A stretch of DNA of 17,589 nucleotides from Desulfobacter sp. (GTDB lineage: Bacteria > Desulfobacterota > Desulfobacteria > Desulfobacterales > Desulfobacteraceae), in the NCBI GenBank assembly GCA_030145005.1, contig JAQYWJ010000023.1, positions 1 through 17,589 of the forward strand, written 5' to 3'. Position 1 is the first letter of the stretch. Each line of letters opens with the position of its first letter. This document shows positions 6,657 through 14,575 of the stretch, piece by piece. Both the position numbers and the translations under genes were made by a program. The notes beneath the pieces are model-generated. The model searched no databases, was not told the DNA's origin, and was given only the letters and a program-made list of their open reading frames with translations.

Positions 6657-7265
6657 CTACTCGAAAATGTCAACCTTGCCTGCACCATGCCTGATCACCT
6701 CGGGTTCATCCTCAACCAGGGAGATTACGGAAGAGGGGGTGTTGGGCACAGGACCTCCATCCAGGACCATGTCCAGCCTTGCATCGAAATAATCATGGAG
6801 CAGGGATGCATCTTCAAACACTTCGCCGTCAGGGTCCGTGGCCGAGGTTGAAATAATGGGGTTTCCCAGTTCCTGGGCAAGGCTTATGGCAATTTGATTG
6901 GCAGGGACCCTGATGCCTGCGGTTTTTCTTTTGGTCAACATAATCTTGGGCACCATTTTTGATCCGGGCAGAACAAAAGTATAAGGACCCGGCAGCAAAC
7001 GTTTCATGTGGCGGTAGGCTATATTGGATACCTTGGCATACTTGGAAATATCTTTCAGGTCCGGACAGATAAAGCTGAACGGCTTGGTTTTATTCCGCTG
7101 TTTGATCTGGTATATTTTTTCAATGGCCTTTTTGTTCATAATATCACAGCCGATACCATAAAATGTATCTGTTGGATAGGCAATAATTCCGCCTTTCTTG
7201 AGACTGGCCACAGCCATGGATATGATTCGTGCCTGGGGTGTATGGGGATTGACATTATATAACAT
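6657..7265 (-). CDS. yciO: YciO-type Sua5/YrdC-domain protein (L-threonylcarbamoyladenylate synthase family)
   Basis: A 202-aa protein made almost entirely of one YrdC/Sua5 domain. The order NPHTPQARII, KKGGIIAYPTDTFYGIGC (23-40), a KxR motif (K55-Q-R57) in IKQRNKTKPFSF, LPGPYTFVLPGS (91-102), RKTAGIRVP (113-121) and STSATDPDGE (139-148) matches E. coli YciO (206 aa) along its whole length. TsaC/Sua5 use threonine, bicarbonate and ATP to make threonylcarbamoyl-AMP for tRNA t6A37. YciO proteins share the fold, but their role is less settled. The SxN motif of TsaC is STSAT here, supporting the YciO branch. A strong GGAGG lies just upstream of the ATG. It follows the phosphofructokinase gene by 32 nt on the same strand, so they probably form an operon. 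Confidence 0.85.
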   Translation of the reverse strand: MLYNVNPHTPQARIISMAVASLKKGGIIAYPTDTFYGIGCDIMNKKAIEKIYQIKQRNKTKPFSFICPDLKDISKYAKVSNIAYRHMKRLLPGPYTFVLPGSKMVPKIMLTKRKTAGIRVPANQIAISLAQELGNPIISTSATDPDGEVFEDASLLHDYFDARLDMVLDGGPVPNTPSSVISLVEDEPEVIRHGAGKVDIFE

Positions 7266-7297
7266 AGGTTACCTCCTGGAACATGAACTATTTAAAT

Positions 7298-8380
7298 TTA
7301 ATCACCAAAGCAGATGCCAAGTGTTCTGGCCGTCAGAATCAACTCCCCGTTGGGATCTACGCTGCGTATTTTGTTTACGGCATCTTTTAAATGCACACTT
7401 CCCATCATTCCGCTGGGCTTAAGCGCCACCATTTTGCCGAAATTCCCGCTTGCTGCCATATGCACCGCCTGAACCCCGAACCGGGTGCATAACTGCCTGT
7501 CCCAATGGGTTGGCTGGCCCCCGCGCTGGAGATGGCCAAGGACCACGCACCGGCTCTCTTTGCCGGTATTTTCCTGAATTTTTTCGGCAATTGCGTAACC
7601 AATGCCGCCAAGACGGACTTCTCTGTCTGTTTTATCATCGTCGGACACCACCATAGTGTCGTCAAGTTTTGCGCCTTCAGCCACAATAACAATGGTGAAT
7701 AATTTGCCTGTGGCTTCCCGGGCCCTGATTTTCTTCTCAATGGCCGGCATGTTAAATTTTATTTCAGGAATCAGAATAACATCCGCACCCCCGGCAAGCC
7801 CGGCATAGGCGGCAATCCAGCCGGCATATCGTCCCATGACCTCAAGCACCATGACCCGGTTATGACTCTCGGCTGTTGAATGCAGCCGGTCAAGGGCATC
7901 CACGGCACAGGCCACGGCTGTGTCAAATCCAAAGGTCTGCTGGGTGGCATCCAGGTCATTGTCAATGGTCTTGGGCACACCGATGACAGGCAGTCCTGAT
8001 TCATGCATCTGCAGGGCTGTGGTCAGGGTGCCGTCCCCGCCGATAACCACAAGTGCGGTCAGGCCTAACGCTTCTATCGTTTGCCGCACCTGGGCCATAA
8101 GATCCTCTGATATTTTTCGTGTTTCACCCTGGCCGGTTTTTGATGAAAATCTGCCGGAATTTGCCGTGCCCAGAATAGTGCCGCCACGAATAAGAAGCCC
8201 GTCCATATCCCGGACGGTGAGCGGGTCAGCCTGAACCGGCGTTAAGAGCCCGTCAAAACCGCCCCGAATGCCTATGGTCGTAAACCCCTGTATGTCACCG
8301 GCTTTTACAATGGCCCGGATCACTGCATTAAGTCCGGGGCAGTCCCCTCCTCCTGTTACCACACCAATTTTTTTTCCCAT
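7298..8380 (-). CDS. pfkA: 6-phosphofructokinase (group with mixed ATP/PPi signature)
   Basis: A 360-aa PfkA-family enzyme that phosphorylates fructose 6-phosphate at C1 in glycolysis. Motifs: TGGGDCPGLNAVIR (9-22), GRFSS (76-80), IGGDGTLT (113-120), VPKTIDNDLDAT (135-146) with the expected catalytic D140, VMGRYAGWIA (181-190), VAEGAK (233-238) and LGHLQRGG (281-288). In PfkA numbering, G117 corresponds to the ATP-type Gly104, whereas K137 corresponds to the lysine found at position 124 in PPi-dependent enzymes. The phosphoryl donor therefore cannot be assigned from motifs alone. It is about 40 aa longer than E. coli PfkA. AAGGA stands 7-8 nt before the ATG. It is divergent from guaB and upstream of the YciO-like gene. 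Confidence 0.92.
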   Translation of the reverse strand: MGKKIGVVTGGGDCPGLNAVIRAIVKAGDIQGFTTIGIRGGFDGLLTPVQADPLTVRDMDGLLIRGGTILGTANSGRFSSKTGQGETRKISEDLMAQVRQTIEALGLTALVVIGGDGTLTTALQMHESGLPVIGVPKTIDNDLDATQQTFGFDTAVACAVDALDRLHSTAESHNRVMVLEVMGRYAGWIAAYAGLAGGADVILIPEIKFNMPAIEKKIRAREATGKLFTIVIVAEGAKLDDTMVVSDDDKTDREVRLGGIGYAIAEKIQENTGKESRCVVLGHLQRGGQPTHWDRQLCTRFGVQAVHMAASGNFGKMVALKPSGMMGSVHLKDAVNKIRSVDPNGELILTARTLGICFGD

Positions 8381-8463
8381 CTTTTAATCCTTGTCAATGG
8401 CAATACAGCCCATCTCTGATCTTGTTCCTTATTGAATTAAAGTGGTCGAATTTGCCTCACGGT

Positions 8464-8492
8464 GCTATATCAAATAATCAGTGATGAAACAA
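8464..8492 (-). promoter_or_regulatory. Candidate promoter for the pfkA-yciO unit
   Basis: On the minus strand TTGTTT (8492-8487), a 17-nt spacer and TATAGC (8469-8464) form a modest sigma-70 match, placing the start about 80 nt before the pfkA ATG. Other AT-rich hexamers nearby could serve, so the assignment is tentative. Confidence 0.3.
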
Positions 8493-8616
8493 ATAAATTA
8501 GATTGAACGTCAATTAATAAGATTTTTTTATCATTGTAAAAATTGATTCTATGAACTTTATGGATATTTCCCAAGGAATGATCTTGTAAAAAGTTTATGG
8601 CTTTGGTAAAAGGGCC

Positions 8617-8707
8617 TGTTTATATACTTTGCTTTGAATAATTATTGGCCGGCCTTTTCACTTACCTTTTTTAACGTGATGGCTGGCCTTTAAAGTATAA
8701 ATAAACA
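8617..8707 (+). promoter_or_regulatory. Nested inverted repeats in front of guaB
   Basis: The 353-nt pfkA-guaB gap is AT-rich up to about 8600. After that TGTTTATATACTTT (8617-8630) is mirrored by AAAGTATAAATAAACA (8692-8707), complementary at all 14 positions apart from a 2-nt insertion. Inside it, GGCCGGCC (8647-8654) is mirrored by GGCTGGCC (8681-8688), and TCAC (8658-8661) by GTGA (8676-8679). The GGCC blocks are also direct repeats (TTGGCCGGCCTTTT and ATGGCTGGCCTTTA). TATACT (8623-8628) and TATAAA (8696-8701) inside the arms are possible -10 boxes with weak -35 partners. The segment could be a regulator-binding region or a folding leader for guaB. The Shine-Dalgarno GGAGG is at 8720-8724, 9 nt before the ATG. 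Confidence 0.5.
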
Positions 8708-8733
8708 TCTTTCCTTTCTGGAGGCCTTTTATT

Positions 8734-10203
8734 ATGTCCAATATATTACCAGAGCAGGGGCTCTCTTTTGATGATGTCCTCCTGCTTCCCGATTATTCAG
8801 CCATCCTGCCTGACGAAGTGACCACACGCACCCGGCTGACCAAAGAACTTGAACTCAATATTCCCATTGTCAGTGCGGCCATGGATACGGTGACCGAATC
8901 AGATACCGCCATCAGCATGGCCCGGGCCGGCGGTTTGGGGTTTATCCACAGAAACCTGAGCATTGCCGAGCAGGTGGTTGAAGTGGACCGGGTTAAAAAA
9001 AGCGAAAGCGGCATGATTGTTGACCCTGTGACTGTCCATCCCGATGCCACCATCTCTGATGTGCTGGACATTATGGCCAAATACCGGATTTCAGGTATCC
9101 CGGTTGTGGAAGACGATAAGCTGGTTGGCATCGTGACAAACAGGGATCTGCGTTTTGAGACCCAGCTGGATAAACCGGCCAGGGAGGTTATGACCAGTGA
9201 AAATTTGGTGACCGTGCCTGAAAAATGCACCCTGGAAGAATCCAAAATCATGCTGCATAGACACAGAATTGAAAAACTTCTGGTGGTGGATCCCCAGGGT
9301 AACCTCAAAGGGCTGATCACCATCAAGGATATTGAGAAGATAAGAAAATATCCCAATGCCTGCAAGGATTCCCTGGGACGCCTGAGAGCTGGTGCCGCCA
9401 TTGGTGTGGGTTCCGATATGATGGAGCGTGTGGAAGCGCTCCTGACCGCCGGAGCCGATGCACTGGTCATTGATACCTCCCATGGCCATTCCCAAAATGT
9501 GATCACTGCGATTCAGCGTATCAAGGCGGCATTTCCCGCCTGCCAGCTTATTGCCGGCAATGTGGCCATGGAGGCCGGGGCAAAGGCGTTGATTGATGCA
9601 GGCGTTGATGCCGTTAAAATCGGTATTGGACCGGGCTCCATATGTACCACCCGTATTGTTGCAGGTGTTGGCGTGCCCCAGCTCACCGCTGTGATGAACT
9701 GTGCCGATATCTCAAAGAAAACCGGCGTGCCCCTGATTGCCGACGGCGGAATCAAGTATTCCGGAGATGTCTCCAAAGCCCTGGGGGCCGGTGCCCATTC
9801 CGTTATGCTGGGCAGCATGCTGGCCGGCACCAAAGAGAGCCCCGGCGAAATCGTTATTTACCAGGGGCGCTCGTATAAAGCATACCGCGGCATGGGGTCT
9901 GTGGAAGCCATGAAAAAGGGCAGTTCCGACAGATATTATCAGAAAGATACCGGTGCAAATGAAGAGCTGGTTCCCGAAGGTATTGTGGGCCGGATTCCCT
10001 ACCGGGGAACCATCCGCGAGAATATTGTCCAGATGATCGGCGGTCTCAAGGCCGGCATGGGATATCTTGGGGCGGCTACCATTGAAGAATTGCACCAAAA
10101 CGCAAAATTTGTCCGAATCACTGCGGCCGGATTAAAGGAAAGCCATGTCCATGACGTTGCCATCACCAAGGAAGCACCCAATTATAGAGTAGAAAGCAAT
10201 TAA
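8734..10203 (+). CDS. guaB: IMP dehydrogenase
   Basis: A 489-aa IMPDH, the standard bacterial length with two CBS domains. It oxidises IMP to XMP with NAD+, the committing step of GMP synthesis. The barrel begins SFDDVLLLPDYS (11-22) and is interrupted by CBS motifs at about 95-150 and 154-208. The active-site loop GIGPGSICTTR (297-307) holds the catalytic C304. IADGGI (335-340) and MLGSMLAGT (358-366) are the phosphate-binding elements. The flap YRGMGSVEAM (384-393) with SSDRYYQ (397-403) supplies the Arg-Tyr pair that activates water. CBS domains often bind adenine or guanine nucleotides and tune activity. The start has GGAGG 9 nt upstream. dnaE begins 6 nt after the stop, indicating one transcript. 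Confidence 0.96.
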   Translation: MSNILPEQGLSFDDVLLLPDYSAILPDEVTTRTRLTKELELNIPIVSAAMDTVTESDTAISMARAGGLGFIHRNLSIAEQVVEVDRVKKSESGMIVDPVTVHPDATISDVLDIMAKYRISGIPVVEDDKLVGIVTNRDLRFETQLDKPAREVMTSENLVTVPEKCTLEESKIMLHRHRIEKLLVVDPQGNLKGLITIKDIEKIRKYPNACKDSLGRLRAGAAIGVGSDMMERVEALLTAGADALVIDTSHGHSQNVITAIQRIKAAFPACQLIAGNVAMEAGAKALIDAGVDAVKIGIGPGSICTTRIVAGVGVPQLTAVMNCADISKKTGVPLIADGGIKYSGDVSKALGAGAHSVMLGSMLAGTKESPGEIVIYQGRSYKAYRGMGSVEAMKKGSSDRYYQKDTGANEELVPEGIVGRIPYRGTIRENIVQMIGGLKAGMGYLGAATIEELHQNAKFVRITAAGLKESHVHDVAITKEAPNYRVESN

Positions 10204-10209
10204 ATTCCC

Positions 10210-13200
10210 ATGACCGATAATCAGGATATACCCTTTTATCATCTGCATGTTCACACCGAGTACTCCCTGCTTGACGGGGCCATCCGGCTAAACGACCTGA
10301 TGACAAGATGTACGGAATATGGCATGGATGCCGTGTCCATTACAGACCACGGCACCATGTTCGGTGTGGCCGAGTTTTATGAAAAAGCCCAAAAAGCCGG
10401 CATTAAGCCCATACTGGGCTGTGAAGTCTATGTGGCGCCCAGAACTTTAAATGACCGGACCCCGCTGGATCGAAAAGGATTAAGTCATCTGGTGCTTTTA
10501 GCCAAGGACAGGGAGGGGTACACCAATCTTTGCAAGCTGGTTTCCGTGGCCCAGCTCAAGGGTTTTTATTTTAAGCCCAGAATTGACAAAGAGCTTCTGG
10601 CTGAACATGCCAAGGGCCTTGTGGGGCTTTCAGCCTGCCTGAAAGGGGATATTCCCCAGGCCATTCTGGCAGGGAACCAGGCAAAAGCAGATGAACTGGC
10701 ACGGTTTTATCTTGATACCCTGGGCGAGGGGAATTTTTTCCTTGAAGTCCAGGAAAACGGCATGCAGATCCAGCATCGTCTGAACAACGGTCTGCTTGAC
10801 ATGAGCAAGCGCCTTTCCATTCCCATGGTGGCCACCAATGACTGCCATTACCTGTCCAACGGCGATGCCAAAGCCCATGAAATTCTTTTGTGCATACAGA
10901 CCGGCGATACCTTTGACAATGCCGACCGTTTTAAATTTGATTCGGACCAGCTCTATTTTAAATCCGGACAGGAGATGGCCGATTCCCTTGGCCATTTTCC
11001 CGATGCCATTGCCAATACAAAGCTGATCGCAGATATGTGCGAGGTGGATTTCGGCAAGAAAACCTATCATTTTCCCCGGTATGACCTTGGCGATGGACTG
11101 TCCGAGGACCAACTGTTTAAAAAACTTGCCATGGAAGGTTTTGAAGAACGCCTTGCCAAAATCAAGAAAAAGAATCCCGACATTGATGAAGAGGTCTACA
11201 GGGACCGGATTAAATACGAGATTGACATTATCCTTGAAATGGGGTTCCCCGGCTATTTTCTCATTGTGGCCGACTTTATCGACCATGCACGAAAAATCGG
11301 GGTGCCGGTGGGGCCGGGCAGGGGGTCTGCGGCCGGTTCCATGGTGGCCTACGCCATGGGGATTACAGCCCTTGATCCCATTGCGCACGGGCTGATTTTT
11401 GAACGGTTTTTAAACCCGGCCCGTATCTCCATGCCTGATATTGACGTGGATTTCTGCATTGAGGGCAGAGAACAAGTCTATGATTATACGGTTAAGCGTT
11501 ACGGCGGGCCGGAATATGTATGCCAGATTATCACCTTTGGAAAACTGAAAGCCAAGGCTGTTATTCGGGATGTGGGAAGGGCCTTGGGCGTTCCCCTTTC
11601 CGAAGTGGACGAAGTGGCCAAGATGATCCCTGACAATGCCAAAAATCTAAAAAAAGCATTGGAAGAGGTGCCGGCCATTAATGATAAATGCCGGGAAACT
11701 GACGTCAAAACGCAGATGCTGGACGTTGCCATGCTGCTCGAAGGGTTGCCCCGGCACGCATCTACCCATGCCGCAGGTGTTGTGGTTTCCGATAAACCCC
11801 TGTGCGAATATCTGCCGCTGTTCAAGGGCAAAGATGGTGAAACCATTACCCAGTTTGACATGAACTTCACTGAAAAACAGGGTTTGGTTAAATTTGATTT
11901 TTTAGGGCTTCGCAACCTGACCGTTATTAAAAATTGTATTGCCTTGATCGAAAAACAGGGCAAGACTCCGCCGGATCTTCTGCACCTTGATTATTCAGAT
12001 CAAAAGACCTTTGAACTTTTGCAAAATTCCGATACCACCGGGGTGTTCCAGCTTGAAAGTTCCGGTATGAAGGAACTGATCTCCCGGTTAAAGCCGGCCA
12101 GTTTTTCAGACATTGTGGCTCTTGTGGCTCTTTACCGGCCAGGTCCTTTGGACTCGGGTATGGCGGATAACTATGTGGAACGAAAGCATGGCCGGGAACC
12201 TGTGGTATATCTGTTTTCCGAATTAGAGCCTGTCCTTGAAGAGACCTACGGGGTAATTTTGTACCAGGAACAGGTCATGAAAATTGCCGGGGTCATTGCC
12301 AATTACAGCATGGCCCAGGCAGACGGGCTTCGAAAAGCCATGGGTAAAAAGATTGCCGCCATGATGGAGGAGCACCGGGCCCTTTTTATGAAAGGTGCGC
12401 AGGAAAACGGCCATGATCCCAAAAAGGCTGAAGAGCTTTTTAACCTTATGGAGAAATTCGGCGGTTACGGCTTCAACAAGTCCCATTCAGCCGCCTATGC
12501 CCTGATTGCGTATCAAACCGCTTTTCTTAAAGCCCACTTCCCCGTTGAATTCATCGCAGCCCTGATGACGTCCGAACGCAGCAACTCCGATGCGGTGCTT
12601 AAATACATGGATGAATGCAAAGGCCATAACATCAAGGTACTGCCTCCGGATGTCAACCAGAGCGACGCCTTTTTCAATGTGGATGATAATTGTATCCGTT
12701 TTGGTCTGGCTGCCATTAAAGGTGTGGGAGAGGCTGCCATTGAATCTATTGTTCAAAACCGTGAAAAGGAAGAGGAGTATACCAGCCTTTATAATTTCTG
12801 TGAACGGGTGAATTTGAGCAAAGCCAATAAAAAAGTGCTTGAGGCCCTGATTAAATGCGGGGCTTTGGATACCACCGGGGATAAACGCGCCCAGATGATG
12901 GAGATGCTTGAAGATGCTCTGGATCATGGCGCCAGAATCCAGAAGGAAAAAGCAGATGCCCAGCTGGATCTGTTTGCCGATTCAGGTGTGGGTATTTGTC
13001 TTCCTTCCAGTATTCCAAGAATGCCTGACATTGATGAATGGGAGGGGAAGTTTTTGCTGGAGCTGGAAAAAGAAGCTCTGGGGTTTTACATCACAGGCCA
13101 CCCCATGGATGATTATGCGGATATCATACGCAAATTTACCAGTGTCAACACGGTTAGTCTCCAAGACGTGAAAGATGAAAAGATGGTCCGCATTGCCGGA

Positions 13201-13740
13201 AATCTGAAGGTTCAGAAAATTCACAAGACCAAAAAAGGGGACTTGATGGCTTTTTGCAACATTGAGGACCAGTATTCAACCGTGGAACTGGTGGTGTTTC
13301 CAAATCTGTATGCCAGGACCCATACGTTTTTGTCCCAGGAGCAGGTTGTCATTATTGAAGCTGAAGTCCAAAAGAAAGAGAATACCGTCAAACTAATAGG
13401 GGAAGCCATTGTGCCTGTAACCCAGGCTGAAACCCTTTGGGCTGCCGGCATTGTCATGCAGGTGGATGCGCAGCACCATAAAACTGATGTGCTTGATCAG
13501 CTTAAACCTGTGATCGAGCGATATCCCGGCAATTGTGTCTCCTTGTTCAATATTCACATTGATTCAGAACATCCCGATGTGATGGTTAAGTTATCGGATG
13601 AATACAAGTCCGATGCCTGTCCCGGCTTTTTCCAGGAGATTGAAACCATTCTTGGCCCGGGCACCATCGAAACCAGATGCGCCCCGGTCAAAGACAAGGT
13701 GAAAAAGAAAAAGCGCTGGCCCAGAAAACAGGTCACCTGA
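10210..13740 (+). CDS. dnaE: DNA polymerase III alpha subunit
   Basis: Replicative polymerase of 1176 aa, a full-length DnaE1-type protein without an intein. The N-terminal PHP domain (about 8-230) has HxH at H13/H15, D22, D46-H47, E72, H93 and a late D211/H213 pair. The polymerase core has GPGRGSAAGS (368-377), catalytic D412 and D414 in PDIDVDF (409-415), and the third aspartate D563 in KFDFLGL. QLDLF (918-922) exactly fits the internal beta-clamp-binding consensus. An OB domain (about 992-1070) follows, then the tau-binding C-terminal tail. It follows guaB by 6 nt with no strong Shine-Dalgarno, so translational coupling is likely. Its last 8 bp overlap the 3' end of a convergent lipoprotein gene. 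Confidence 0.97.
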   Translation: MTDNQDIPFYHLHVHTEYSLLDGAIRLNDLMTRCTEYGMDAVSITDHGTMFGVAEFYEKAQKAGIKPILGCEVYVAPRTLNDRTPLDRKGLSHLVLLAKDREGYTNLCKLVSVAQLKGFYFKPRIDKELLAEHAKGLVGLSACLKGDIPQAILAGNQAKADELARFYLDTLGEGNFFLEVQENGMQIQHRLNNGLLDMSKRLSIPMVATNDCHYLSNGDAKAHEILLCIQTGDTFDNADRFKFDSDQLYFKSGQEMADSLGHFPDAIANTKLIADMCEVDFGKKTYHFPRYDLGDGLSEDQLFKKLAMEGFEERLAKIKKKNPDIDEEVYRDRIKYEIDIILEMGFPGYFLIVADFIDHARKIGVPVGPGRGSAAGSMVAYAMGITALDPIAHGLIFERFLNPARISMPDIDVDFCIEGREQVYDYTVKRYGGPEYVCQIITFGKLKAKAVIRDVGRALGVPLSEVDEVAKMIPDNAKNLKKALEEVPAINDKCRETDVKTQMLDVAMLLEGLPRHASTHAAGVVVSDKPLCEYLPLFKGKDGETITQFDMNFTEKQGLVKFDFLGLRNLTVIKNCIALIEKQGKTPPDLLHLDYSDQKTFELLQNSDTTGVFQLESSGMKELISRLKPASFSDIVALVALYRPGPLDSGMADNYVERKHGREPVVYLFSELEPVLEETYGVILYQEQVMKIAGVIANYSMAQADGLRKAMGKKIAAMMEEHRALFMKGAQENGHDPKKAEELFNLMEKFGGYGFNKSHSAAYALIAYQTAFLKAHFPVEFIAALMTSERSNSDAVLKYMDECKGHNIKVLPPDVNQSDAFFNVDDNCIRFGLAAIKGVGEAAIESIVQNREKEEEYTSLYNFCERVNLSKANKKVLEALIKCGALDTTGDKRAQMMEMLEDALDHGARIQKEKADAQLDLFADSGVGICLPSSIPRMPDIDEWEGKFLLELEKEALGFYITGHPMDDYADIIRKFTSVNTVSLQDVKDEKMVRIAGNLKVQKIHKTKKGDLMAFCNIEDQYSTVELVVFPNLYARTHTFLSQEQVVIIEAEVQKKENTVKLIGEAIVPVTQAETLWAAGIVMQVDAQHHKTDVLDQLKPVIERYPGNCVSLFNIHIDSEHPDVMVKLSDEYKSDACPGFFQEIETILGPGTIETRCAPVKDKVKKKKRWPRKQVT

Positions 13741-14146
13741 TGCCCGGACTGATGTCCGGATTGATAAATACAGTGCCCGGGTTGGCGATCTGAAGGCGGC
13801 TTACCACCCGGGCCACCCCGTCAATACTTCTGACCAGATCCCGGGCCATTCGGTGCTGGTATGTATCAGCTACCCAGCCATCCAGATAGACCACCCCATG
13901 GCGGACTTTTACGTGGATGCCCGTATCATCCACCATGTCATCGGACATGAATTTTGATTTTACCCTGGCCATGAGCACGGTGTCGCTGACAAAGGTTCCA
14001 GGTGACCGGACGTTTTGTGCTGTGACGGATTGATAGTACACCGGGGACCCGGTATTTGTCTTCTGGGAAGCACAACCCGGTATTAAGAATAAAGCAAATG
14101 CCGATAGAATAAAATATTTGATTGTCGGAACGGATTTTTTGCACAT
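13733..14146 (-). CDS. BON-domain lipoprotein
   Basis: A 137-aa exported protein. After a KK-containing n-region comes a hydrophobic stretch and a lipobox LIPGC with the lipidated cysteine at 25. A spacer follows, then one BON domain at about 53-121 (SDTVLMARVKSKF, then the VRHGVVYLDGWV strand pair, and the helix RMARDLVRSIDGVARV). BON domains, as in OsmY and BamE-neighbouring DolP, bind phospholipid membranes and contribute to envelope integrity. The exact role here is unknown. ATG 14146 is preferred over the in-frame TTG at 14158, which would overlap the upstream gene. No clear Shine-Dalgarno is present, so coupling to the upstream small gene (stop 4 nt before) is likely. The 3' end overlaps that of dnaE. 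Confidence 0.85.
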   Translation of the reverse strand: MCKKSVPTIKYFILSAFALFLIPGCASQKTNTGSPVYYQSVTAQNVRSPGTFVSDTVLMARVKSKFMSDDMVDDTGIHVKVRHGVVYLDGWVADTYQHRMARDLVRSIDGVARVVSRLQIANPGTVFINPDISPGIR

Positions 14147-14150
14147 TTCG

Positions 14151-14414
14151 TTAATCAAAATCGTCTAGATCCAAGCCGTCAAGATCAGAAAGGTCCATAT
14201 CCTTTAGCAAATCATCTTCATCGGGAATAATGTCTTCATCGATGACAACAGGTTGCCCTTCATTGATTCCGGTTTCGGCAATATTGTGGAATCCTTCTTG
14301 TTCATCCGCGTCGTGATTTTCAAAAAATCCTGCAATCCCAATGAAAAACAGGTATCCAAGACCCGCCATATTCAGAAGAACGATAATTGCTCCCACGATG
14401 TTTTTAATCAGCAC
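14151..14414 (-). CDS. Small membrane protein with very acidic C-terminal tail, function unknown
   Basis: An 87-aa protein not recognised by family. One transmembrane helix occupies about 5-30 (VGAIIVLLNMAGLGYLFFIG). It is followed by a soluble tail rich in Asp and Glu that ends in a DL-repeat (DLSDLDGLDLDDFD). About half of the last 32 residues are acidic. The start codon is GTG 14414. No ATG alternative exists before the helix, and only a weak GGGA lies upstream, so the start is uncertain. It sits 4 nt upstream of the BON lipoprotein gene on the same strand, and the two probably form one unit. The context suggests an envelope role. The frame is supported by its protein-like composition and the tight spacing, not by homology. 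Confidence 0.6.
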   Translation of the reverse strand: MLIKNIVGAIIVLLNMAGLGYLFFIGIAGFFENHDADEQEGFHNIAETGINEGQPVVIDEDIIPDEDDLLKDMDLSDLDGLDLDDFD

Positions 14415-14437
14415 GCTTTGATTTTTCCCGTTAATGT

Positions 14438-14466
14438 TTGACGATGGGGACTTAAGTGTTTATATA
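14438..14466 (+). promoter_or_regulatory. Promoter for the TerB/J-domain gene
   Basis: TTGACG (14438-14443), a 17-nt spacer and TATATA (14461-14466), with an overlapping perfect TATAAT at 14465-14470. This predicts a roughly 100-nt leader before ATG 14576. It lies in the divergent gap with the small acidic membrane gene. Confidence 0.6.
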
Positions 14467-14575
14467 TAATCTTTAATTTTGTAGCAAGGGCAAAAATTCG
14501 GCACAAAATTTGTAGTATTGATTTTTTTCGAGTTTCTAAGCCCTTTACAGCGTAAGAAAATTCAAAGGTTTTTGT

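Noticed and set aside
6466..6851. Short plus-strand ORFs over the intergenic repeat and the YciO 3' end
   Set aside because: They run through the palindromic element and antisense to a clear gene. No ribosome-binding site or protein-like pattern was seen.
8793..9506. 237-aa minus-strand ORF inside guaB, and similar long antisense frames in rpsA (3814-4521) and dnaE (10630-11388)
   Set aside because: These are shadow frames over strongly conserved coding sequences, with low-complexity, non-protein-like composition.
14147..14158. TTG start for the BON lipoprotein
   Set aside because: It overlaps the upstream gene and adds only four residues. ATG 14146 gives a normal lipoprotein signal peptide.
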